Assembly: GCA_019423795.1 (NCBI GenBank)
Contig: JAHZAT010000013.1
Coordinates: 1-11,463 of the forward strand
Source of the DNA: Clostridiales bacterium
GTDB taxonomy: Bacteria; Bacillota; Clostridia; Lachnospirales; Lachnospiraceae
Reading direction: 5' to 3'
DNA length: 11,463 nt
A program made the translations under genes and the position numbers. Below, in pieces: positions 1 through 6,209 of the stretch (its first letter is position 1; the number at the start of each line of letters is the position of its first letter). The notes beneath the pieces are model-generated. The model made no database searches. It saw only the letters and a program-made list of their open reading frames with translations, and had not been told where the DNA came from.

Positions 1-1340
1 ACAGGAATCTTGTAAAAACATTGACGAGTAACATTGGAATAGCGGTTATTTTATATGGAATTTTTGTGGCAATCTTAATGACGATCAAAGCAAGATCCAA
101 TCAACAATATGAACGCATTCAGAAACAACGAGAAGAAGAGTATAAAAAAGAATTAGAAAAATCAGCAAGAGAGGCAAAGAAAGCCAATATTGCCAAAACA
201 GAATTTCTGCAAAGAATGAGCCATGATATCAGAACTCCGATCAATGGAATCCGGGGAATGGTAGAAGTTGGTGATTACTACAAAAATGATTTGGTAAAAC
301 AGGAAGAATGCCGTAAAAAAATATGGGAAGCATCTGGATTCTTGCTGGAATTGATCAATGAAGTTTTAGATATGGGGAAACTGGAATCTGAAGAAGTGAT
401 CCTGGAGAGAAGGAGTTTTAATTTCTTTCAATTGTTTCAAGAGATTCGAACGGTTATTGAAAAACAGGCTAGAGAGAGAGGAATCAATATAGTTGTACAT
501 AAATATAATGTGACTCATGAAGATTTGATCGGAAGTCCAGTGCATGTAAAAAGAGTTGTGATGAATATTTTAACAAACGCGATCAAATATAACAAAAATA
601 ATGGAGAGATCTGCATAGAATTTAATGAAATTCAGAAAGATGACAATACTATTAATATTCGATTTAAATGTGAAGACACTGGAATTGGAATGAGTGAATC
701 ATTCCAAAAGACAATCTATGAGCCATTTGCACAGGAAAAAGCAGGCGCACGAACGGTTTATGGTGGAACAGGACTTGGGATGTCGATCACAAAAAGTCTT
801 GTAGAGAAAATGGGAGGAACAATCTCATTTGAGAGCGAACAAGGTGTGGGAACGACGTTTTATATTGAGCTTCCATTCCAGATCGATCAGAATATAAAGC
901 ACGAAGAACTTAAGACAAAAGAGATAAAAAAAGCATCGATCAAGGGTGTCAATGTACTGCTTGCCGAAGATAATGAATTGAATATGGAAATTGCAGAATT
1001 TGTTCTGGAGAGTGCCGGGGCGAATGTAATTAAGGCATTTAATGGAAAAGAGGCATTGGAAATTTTCAAAGAATCGAAAATAGGAGAAATTGATATTATC
1101 TTAATGGATGTGATGATGCCGGTGATGGATGGATTAGAAGCAGCGAGATATATAAGATGGAGCAATAAAGAAAATGCCAGAGATATTCCGATCATTGCGA
1201 TGACAGCGAATGCATTTACGGAAGATCGTAGGAGAGTTTTGGAAGCGGGAATGAATGAGCATTTGGCAAAACCGTTGGAATCTGAGGTGTTGATCAAGAC
1301 GATCGCGAATTATTGTGGGAAGATCGATCATTTTAAATAA
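1..1340 (+). CDS. Hybrid sensor histidine kinase with receiver domain, 5' end outside window
   Basis: A membrane-bound kinase that should autophosphorylate on His and pass the phosphate to its own receiver. The frame is open from base 3 with no stop upstream of the TTG at 21, and a membrane segment lies just after that TTG, so the gene is partial and its sensing part is missing from view. Counting from the TTG: hydrophobic helix about 4-22; charged coiled coil about 27-60; HisKA H-box with SHDIRTP and phospho-acceptor H68; HATPase N-box with N182 and N186, G1 box DTGIG at 219-223, G2 box GGTGLGM at 248-254; receiver about 310-430 with acidic pair E316/D317, phospho-acceptor D363 in LMDVMMP, T395 and K417. 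All key catalytic residues are present. No Hpt domain or separate output regulator follows, so the downstream partner is unknown. The 143-bp gap to the ATPase operon suggests separate transcription. Confidence 0.93.
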   Translation, partial: RNLVKTLTSNIGIAVILYGIFVAILMTIKARSNQQYERIQKQREEEYKKELEKSAREAKKANIAKTEFLQRMSHDIRTPINGIRGMVEVGDYYKNDLVKQEECRKKIWEASGFLLELINEVLDMGKLESEEVILERRSFNFFQLFQEIRTVIEKQARERGINIVVHKYNVTHEDLIGSPVHVKRVVMNILTNAIKYNKNNGEICIEFNEIQKDDNTINIRFKCEDTGIGMSESFQKTIYEPFAQEKAGARTVYGGTGLGMSITKSLVEKMGGTISFESEQGVGTTFYIELPFQIDQNIKHEELKTKEIKKASIKGVNVLLAEDNELNMEIAEFVLESAGANVIKAFNGKEALEIFKESKIGEIDIILMDVMMPVMDGLEAARYIRWSNKENARDIPIIAMTANAFTEDRRRVLEAGMNEHLAKPLESEVLIKTIANYCGKIDHFK

Positions 1341-1394
1341 TAATACAACAGATTGTAAAACATTGCATGAAAACTGTCAAAAAATTGTGAATAA

Positions 1395-1426
1395 TTGCTA
1401 AAAACATGTAAAAAAACAGATAAAAT
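1395..1426 (+). promoter_or_regulatory. Weak candidate promoter for the V-ATPase operon
   Basis: The leader 1341-1483 is very AT-rich and contains no gene. The best -10-like box is TAAAAT at 1421-1426. The nearest -35-like box is TTGCTA at 1395-1400, but the 20-base spacer is longer than the usual 17. A promoter somewhere in this gap is expected from the layout, but this exact one is a guess. I saw no hairpin terminator after the kinase gene. Confidence 0.25.
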
Positions 1427-1483
1427 ACTAGCAAAAATAAATAGAAAGGACTACAATGGTTGGTATGAAAGGAGGTTTTACTG

Positions 1484-1795
1484 ATGGAAAGAATAGCAGA
1501 GAAACTTTCAGAGATCGAAAAGACAGCACGTGCGATCGTAGATAATGCGCAGGAACAAAAGCATCAGATGGAAATGCAGATGCAGAAAAAGAGGGATGCA
1601 TTTGATGCAGATATGGAAAAGGAGACGAACGAAAAGATATTAAAGATTCAGTCGGATCTTGCAACAAACATGGAAAAACTTCTAAAGAAACAAGAAGAAC
1701 AGAATAACAATGAAATAGAATCTTTAAAACAAGACTTCAAAGAACATCACAGCGAATATGCAAAACAGATATTACAGCGGGTGATCAAAGTATAG
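1484..1795 (+). CDS. ntpF: V/A-type ATPase subunit G (H), peripheral stalk coiled coil
   Basis: A 103-residue, highly charged protein with no membrane segment. It is rich in Glu, Lys, Gln and Met with heptad-like spacing throughout, so it is essentially one long helix. This fits the small G-type subunit (also called AtpH, or NtpF in Enterococcus) that pairs with subunit E to form the peripheral stalk holding the A3B3 head still against the rotor. It has no motif specific enough on its own; the call rests on size, coiled-coil character and first place in the operon, 12 bp before subunit C. The start ATG at 1484 has a very strong ribosome site, AAAGGAGGT at 1468-1476. An unrelated coiled-coil protein is possible but unlikely here. 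Confidence 0.82.
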   Translation: MERIAEKLSEIEKTARAIVDNAQEQKHQMEMQMQKKRDAFDADMEKETNEKILKIQSDLATNMEKLLKKQEEQNNNEIESLKQDFKEHHSEYAKQILQRVIKV

Positions 1796-1799
1796 GAGG
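1794..1799 (+). promoter_or_regulatory. Ribosome binding site fixing the TTG start of subunit C
   Basis: AGGAGG overlaps the stop codon of the preceding gene (TAG, 1793-1795) and stands 8 bases before TTG 1808. This spacing favours TTG over the in-frame GTG at 1817 or ATG at 1820. Confidence 0.75.
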
Positions 1800-1807
1800 C
1801 GATAGCA

Positions 1808-2875
1808 TTGAGAGATGTGATGCGCTACAGCGGAATTGTGACGAAAGTCGCAGCAATGCGTGCAAAGCTTTTAAAACCACAGGATTATGAACAGCTGGCT
1901 TCTATGGATACAGTGACAGATATCATTGAATATCTGAAACAGACAAAATCGTACGGAAAATTTATCACACAGATGGATGAATCACTGTATCACAGAGGTA
2001 ATATTGAAAAAGTCCTGATCCAGTCATTATATGATGATTACACAAGACTTTATCGTTTCGCAGATATGCAGCAAAAAGATTTTTTAAAGATCTTTATGAA
2101 GCGGTATGAAGTAGATTTGGTTCGATATTGCTTAAGAATTGTATTTAATCACAGTAATGTACCATTTGATCTGAATTACAAAAAGCCATTTTTTGATAAA
2201 TATTCAAAGATACGGATTGACCAGCTAGTGACGGCAAAGAATATTGATCATCTGGTAGATTACCTGAAGAATACAGAATATTACGCACCACTGTCAAGAA
2301 TCCGACAGTCAGGGGCATCGACATTAGCGGATTATGAACTGGCATTGGATTTATATTATTTTTCTATGATGTGGAAAGAACGCAAGGGAAATTGGGATAA
2401 AAAAGATAAGGAAATGCTGACTAAAGAATTAGGAGCAAAGATCGATCTATTAAATCTTCAATGGATTTACCGAGCAAAGAAATATTACCATATGCTTGCA
2501 CCAGATATTTACACATTGTTAATTCCGATTCAACATAAACTTTCGAATCAGGAATTTAAAGATCTGGTCGAAGCGCCATCAGTGGAAGAATTCAAAAGAA
2601 GATTAAATGAAACTTATTACGGAAAGAAATATGAGTTCGGAGAACAGGTGCAGATGGAAAGCGTGGTAAATGAATGTGTAGAACATATCCTAACGATCGC
2701 TTACAGAAACCACCCATATTCTCTGGCGAGTATACAACAATATTTATTTTTAAAGGAGGAAGAGACTTATAAGATCACCACGGCACTGGAATGTATCCGC
2801 TACGGATTATCACAACGAGAGACATTACAGTATTTGGTGAGACAACAACGACGTCAAGGAGGTAATGCATCATGA
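1808..2875 (+). CDS. ntpC: V/A-type ATPase subunit C (AC39/d family)
   Basis: A 355-residue, soluble, mainly helical protein of the vATP-synt_AC39 family. This subunit is the funnel-shaped socket that joins the central shaft (D, F) to the K ring in the membrane. The N-terminus (RYSGIVTKVAAMRAKLL) matches the family's opening, in which the chain begins with a helix naming the 'Y..varvra' pattern, and the repeated three-helix-bundle style continues to the end. The length is close to the usual 330-360. The start is TTG 1808 because of the well-placed AGGAGG. The stop overlaps the start of subunit I in ATGA (2872-2875), so translation of the two is probably coupled. C stands before I, unlike Thermus and Enterococcus operons, where it follows E. 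Confidence 0.93.
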   Translation: MRDVMRYSGIVTKVAAMRAKLLKPQDYEQLASMDTVTDIIEYLKQTKSYGKFITQMDESLYHRGNIEKVLIQSLYDDYTRLYRFADMQQKDFLKIFMKRYEVDLVRYCLRIVFNHSNVPFDLNYKKPFFDKYSKIRIDQLVTAKNIDHLVDYLKNTEYYAPLSRIRQSGASTLADYELALDLYYFSMMWKERKGNWDKKDKEMLTKELGAKIDLLNLQWIYRAKKYYHMLAPDIYTLLIPIQHKLSNQEFKDLVEAPSVEEFKRRLNETYYGKKYEFGEQVQMESVVNECVEHILTIAYRNHPYSLASIQQYLFLKEEETYKITTALECIRYGLSQRETLQYLVRQQRRQGGNAS

Positions 2876-4821
2876 TCGTAAAGATGAAATTCTTAAGCAT
2901 TTCCGGTCCGAGAACTGATATTGACAGGGTAAGTGCATCTTATCTTTCCAAATACGAAATGCAGCTGGAAAATGCGATCACAGAATTGAAGACGACAGAT
3001 AACCTCATGCCGTTTATGGATGTGAATCCTTACAAAGAACCGCTTTCTAAAGCGGAACAGTATGTATTGATGCTTGCACAGCCAAAAGGAGAGATGGATA
3101 CATCTCTTACGGCAGATGAGATCCTGACAATGATCAGGGATCTCAATCATGATTATCTGGACCTTAAGGCAAGGGAAGACCGGTTAAAGAAGCAGAAAGA
3201 AGAATTATTAGAAAAACTTCATGAACTTGAACCGTTTCAGCCTTTAGAGTTAAATTTAAAAGAAGTTTATGGCTATCAATATATGAAAGTCAGATTCGGA
3301 CGAGTAAACGTAGAGTATTATCAGAAACTTGAAAAATATTTATTCGATGATCTCAATGCAATTTTTTTAGAAGGAATCCGAAATGAAAATTATGTGTATG
3401 GATGTTATTTTGCGGCACATAAGGAGATGGGAAAGATTGATTCTACCTTTAAATCTCTGCATTTTGAAAATATCGCACTTCCAGACGATTACGAAGGAAT
3501 GCCGGCAGAGATTTGCAGGAATTTAAGAAATCAGATCGATGAGATTGAAAAAGAAATCGAAAATGTCCAGAAACAGATGAAAGATTTCTTATCAGTCAAG
3601 GCAAAGAAGATTCGAGGAGCGAGATATAAGTTAGAAGAATTATCCAATAACTTCGATGTGCGTAAAATGGCAGCCTGTATGGAAAATGAAGAACAGGAAG
3701 ATTACTACATTCTCTGTGGATGGATGAGTGAAAAAGATACACAGGCATTTATTGAGGAGACAAAAGATGATGATAGGATCACGATCATTGTTGAAGAAGG
3801 AAGAGAAAAATTCTTCGGTGATCCACCAACGAAATTACAGAATCCCAAATTCTTCAAACCATTTGAAATGTTTATCAGAATGTATGGACTGCCATCCCAT
3901 GATGAGATGGATCCAACCATTTTCGTGGCACTGACTTATACCTTTATCTTTGGAGCGATGTTTGGGGATGTTGGTCAGGGATTGTGTTTGTTTATCGGCG
4001 GGGGATTACTATATAAGATCAAGAAATGGAATCTAGCAGGAATCATTTCTGTTGCAGGAATTTTTTCTACATTCTTTGGCTTTATGTTTGGAAGCTTCTT
4101 TGGATTTGAAGGAACGATCATTAAACCAATGTGGTTATCGCCAATGCATGCGATGATGAAATTACCGTTTGTTGGGCAGTTAAATACTGTATTTATCGTG
4201 GCAGTTGCATTTGGTATGGCACTGATCCTGCTTGCGATGGTATTTCAGATCATCAATGCAAAGAAACGAGGGGATAAAGAAAATTTATTTTTTAGTCCAA
4301 ATGGAGTTGCAGGACTTGTATTTTATGGATTCCTTGTCTTAACGATCGTGCTTTATATGACAGGTCATAAAACACCAGGAAATATCATGATGATCATTTT
4401 CCTTGGAATTCCAGTGATCATGTTCTTATTAAAAGAACCATTAGGACAGCTTGTGGAAGGAAAGAAACCAAAAGCAGAAGGCGGCGTTGGAATGTTTCTG
4501 GTGCAGGGATTTTTTGAATTGTTCGAGACGATGTTAAGTTTCTTCTCTAACACGATCTCATTTGTGCGTATCGGGGCATTTGCAGTGAGCCATGCGGCTA
4601 TGATGGAAGTTGTTCTGATGCTCGGAGGGATCACAGATGGAGCAGGAAATCCAAACTGGATCATCATTGTTCTTGGAAATATTATCGTGTGTGGACTAGA
4701 AGGTCTGGTTGTCGGAATTCAGGTATTGCGTCTGGAATATTATGAAATGTTCAGTCGTTTCTATACGGGATCAGGAAGAGAATTCCATCCGTATGACAAT
4801 CATGCAGGCAAGGAAAATTAG
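2872..4821 (+). CDS. ntpI: V/A-type ATPase subunit I (a-type stator, ion channel half)
   Basis: A 649-residue stator subunit. Residues 1 to about 340 are a cytoplasmic arm with coiled coils (about 85-120 and 218-260) that holds the peripheral stalks. From about 350 onward there are some seven to eight hydrophobic helices that form the ion half-channels against the K ring. The conserved helix SFVRIGAFAVSHAAM carries R566, the expected essential Arg facing the ring carboxylate. Q617 and R620 in GIQVLRLEYYE fit the second conserved polar pair of the family. The C-terminal EMFSRFYTGSGREFHPY is typical. The length matches bacterial NtpI (about 650). ATG 2872 has AAGGAGGT 8 bases upstream inside the subunit C gene; ATG 2884 is a less likely alternative. 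Confidence 0.96.
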   Translation: MIVKMKFLSISGPRTDIDRVSASYLSKYEMQLENAITELKTTDNLMPFMDVNPYKEPLSKAEQYVLMLAQPKGEMDTSLTADEILTMIRDLNHDYLDLKAREDRLKKQKEELLEKLHELEPFQPLELNLKEVYGYQYMKVRFGRVNVEYYQKLEKYLFDDLNAIFLEGIRNENYVYGCYFAAHKEMGKIDSTFKSLHFENIALPDDYEGMPAEICRNLRNQIDEIEKEIENVQKQMKDFLSVKAKKIRGARYKLEELSNNFDVRKMAACMENEEQEDYYILCGWMSEKDTQAFIEETKDDDRITIIVEEGREKFFGDPPTKLQNPKFFKPFEMFIRMYGLPSHDEMDPTIFVALTYTFIFGAMFGDVGQGLCLFIGGGLLYKIKKWNLAGIISVAGIFSTFFGFMFGSFFGFEGTIIKPMWLSPMHAMMKLPFVGQLNTVFIVAVAFGMALILLAMVFQIINAKKRGDKENLFFSPNGVAGLVFYGFLVLTIVLYMTGHKTPGNIMMIIFLGIPVIMFLLKEPLGQLVEGKKPKAEGGVGMFLVQGFFELFETMLSFFSNTISFVRIGAFAVSHAAMMEVVLMLGGITDGAGNPNWIIIVLGNIIVCGLEGLVVGIQVLRLEYYEMFSRFYTGSGREFHPYDNHAGKEN

Positions 4822-4833
4822 GAGGTATCGGTT

Positions 4834-5268
4834 ATGACATTAGCAATCAAATTAGCGATCATCGCAGCATTAATCTTAAGTATATTTATTCCATTTGGTT
4901 ATTTTCTTCATGGAGAGAGAACAAAGAAACGTTATAAACGAAGTATTGCATTTAACGCTTTTTTCTTCTTCGGGATCATTGTGATCGCCGGAGTGATGAT
5001 GTTTGTCACAAATCCGGTACAGGCAGCACAATCAGGTTCTGATGCAGGAATGGCTACAGGACTTGGATATCTGGCAGCAGCATTATCAACAGGACTTTCT
5101 TGTGTTGGTGGTGGTATCGCCGTAGCGAGTGCCGCAAGTGCAGCTTTAGGAGCGATCAGTGAAGATCCAAGTGCCTTAGGTAAATCACTGATCTTCGTAG
5201 GTCTGGCAGAAGGTGTATGTCTGTATGGATTGATCATTTCATTTATGATCATTGGTAAACTTGGATAG
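4834..5268 (+). CDS. ntpK: V/A-type ATPase subunit K (rotor ring proteolipid) with N-terminal extension
   Basis: A 144-residue membrane protein that forms the rotating ring. Four hydrophobic segments are visible: about 4-24, 40-60, 75-106 and 115-142. Only the last two look like a c-type hairpin: a Gly/Ala/Ser-rich helix (VGGGIAVASAASAALGA), the loop ISEDPSALGKS, and a helix with ion-binding carboxylate E126 in GLAEGVCLYG. The first pair, joined by a basic loop (GERTKKRYKR), lacks the Gly-rich pattern and any carboxylate, so it is not an obvious duplicate hairpin. It ends in NPVQAAQ, which resembles a signal-peptidase site. TM3 has no Gln to pair with E126. Start ATG 4834 follows AGGAGGT (4820-4826). 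It lies between I and F in the operon. Confidence 0.93.
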   Translation: MTLAIKLAIIAALILSIFIPFGYFLHGERTKKRYKRSIAFNAFFFFGIIVIAGVMMFVTNPVQAAQSGSDAGMATGLGYLAAALSTGLSCVGGGIAVASAASAALGAISEDPSALGKSLIFVGLAEGVCLYGLIISFMIIGKLG

Positions 5269-5271
5269 ATC

Positions 5272-5277
5272 AGGAAG
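5272..5277 (+). promoter_or_regulatory. Ribosome binding site deciding the start of subunit F
   Basis: AGGAAG lies 8 bases before ATG 5286. The upstream in-frame GTG at 5277 would sit on top of this site and is therefore unlikely to be the start. Confidence 0.65.
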
Positions 5278-5285
5278 TGATAGTT

Positions 5286-5594
5286 ATGAAGATGTATTTG
5301 ATCAGCGATAACTTAGATACATTGACAGGAATGCGGTTAGCCGGGGTTGATGGGATCGTAGTTCATGAAAGAGATGAATTAAAAGAAACGATCGAGAAAG
5401 CTATGAGTGATCCAGAGATTGGGATCGTGCTTTTGACAGAGAAATTTGGAAGAGAATTTCCAGAATTGATCGACGAGATCAAGCTGGAGCGGAAAATGCC
5501 GCTTCTGATCGAGATTCCTGACAGGCACGGAACTGGACGGAAGAAAGATTTTATCACGTCTTATGTCAATGAGGCGATTGGATTGAAATTGTAA
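5286..5594 (+). CDS. ntpG: V/A-type ATPase subunit F, central shaft
   Basis: A 102-residue soluble protein (NtpG in Enterococcus naming, AtpF in others). It binds subunit D in the rotating shaft. The start MKMYLISDN and the alternating beta-alpha pattern (YLISD, IVVH, IGIVLLTEKFG, MPLLIEIPDRHG) match the Rossmann-like fold of the ATP-synt_F family. The motif GIVLLTE followed by LIEIPD is characteristic. The size is the usual 100-105. I chose ATG 5286 over GTG 5277 because of ribosome-site spacing. F comes before E here, the reverse of the common order. The 17-bp gap after K has no room for a separate promoter. Confidence 0.93.
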   Translation: MKMYLISDNLDTLTGMRLAGVDGIVVHERDELKETIEKAMSDPEIGIVLLTEKFGREFPELIDEIKLERKMPLLIEIPDRHGTGRKKDFITSYVNEAIGLKL

Positions 5595-5605
5595 GCCGGC
5601 TGTAG

Positions 5606-5615
5606 AAGGAAGGTG
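5606..5615 (+). promoter_or_regulatory. Ribosome binding site deciding the TTG start of subunit E
   Basis: AAGGAAGGTG ends 6 bases before TTG 5622, with the AGG core 8 bases away. The in-frame GTG at 5613 lies within this purine tract and would have no spacing, so TTG 5622 is preferred. Confidence 0.65.
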
Positions 5616-5621
5616 ACAACA

Positions 5622-6209
5622 TTGACAGTAGAAGAAAAGATTTCACATATCAGAGAAGCTGCCATGGAAGAAGCAAGAGCCAGAGGAAATGAAATCATAG
5701 ATCAGCATCAGAAGGCATTGGAAGGCGTGTTCAAAACACATAAACAAGAAGCTGTGATGCAGGCAGATACGAGGATCAAGACCGAAACAGCATCGGCAAG
5801 GCAGCAGTTAAATACAGTAACATCCAAAGGGCAGCTAAAACTTCGAAGACAATTAAGCCGAGTGCAGAATGAATTAAAAAATAAATTGTTTGAGGAAGTC
5901 CGGGAAATGGCAGAAGAATACATGAAAACCGAAGCGTATAAAGAATTACTTGTATCCTATATTGCAAAAGCGGCGAGATTCGCAGATGGGAATCCATTGA
6001 CAATCTATATTAACAGTTCGGATGAGGACAAAAAAGAATTCCTCGAAAAACGAACTGGAATGACAGTAACAGTCAGCGAAGAAGATTTTCTTGGAGGAAT
6101 CCGTTCGATTATTCCGGGAAGAAATATCTTGATCGATCATTCATTTTCAGGTGCTTTGGAGAAAGAATACGAAGAATTTACCTTTAAAGGGGGTGTGACA
6201 GGTGAGTAA
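5622..6209 (+). CDS. ntpE: V/A-type ATPase subunit E, peripheral stalk
   Basis: A 195-residue soluble protein of the vATP-synt_E family. The N-terminal half (about 1-100) is a long charged coiled coil that pairs with subunit G. The C-terminal half (about 100-195) is the small alpha/beta domain that caps the A3B3 head. Its GGIRSI..GRNILIDHSF segment is the usual conserved one (gG....dG.i.vDnsl in the family). The length fits 185-205. The TTG start at 5622 is preferred over GTG 5613. The last 8 bases overlap the start of subunit A (GTG 6202), so the stalk and catalytic subunits are probably translationally coupled. Confidence 0.92.
   Translation: MTVEEKISHIREAAMEEARARGNEIIDQHQKALEGVFKTHKQEAVMQADTRIKTETASARQQLNTVTSKGQLKLRRQLSRVQNELKNKLFEEVREMAEEYMKTEAYKELLVSYIAKAARFADGNPLTIYINSSDEDKKEFLEKRTGMTVTVSEEDFLGGIRSIIPGRNILIDHSFSGALEKEYEEFTFKGGVTGE

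Noticed and set aside
887..1297. Minus-strand open frame of 136 codons opposite the receiver domain
   Set aside because: It lies wholly within a well-supported kinase gene, has no ribosome site or recognisable domain, and has the low-complexity Ser/Ile/Leu look of an antisense shadow.
1456..1545. Possible leader peptide starting at ATG 1456 before subunit G
   Set aside because: It overlaps the start of subunit G out of frame, lacks its own good ribosome spacing, and has no regulatory amino-acid run.
5277..5285. GTG at 5277 as the start of subunit F
   Set aside because: The only ribosome site (AGGAAG 5272-5277) overlaps this codon; ATG 5286 has proper spacing and gives the usual family N-terminus.
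5594..5602. GCCGGC palindrome between subunits F and E as a terminator
   Set aside because: It is only 6 bp without loop or T-run and lies inside a tight operon.
5613..5621. GTG at 5613 as the start of subunit E
   Set aside because: It lies within the ribosome-binding purine tract itself, leaving no spacing; TTG 5622 is better placed.
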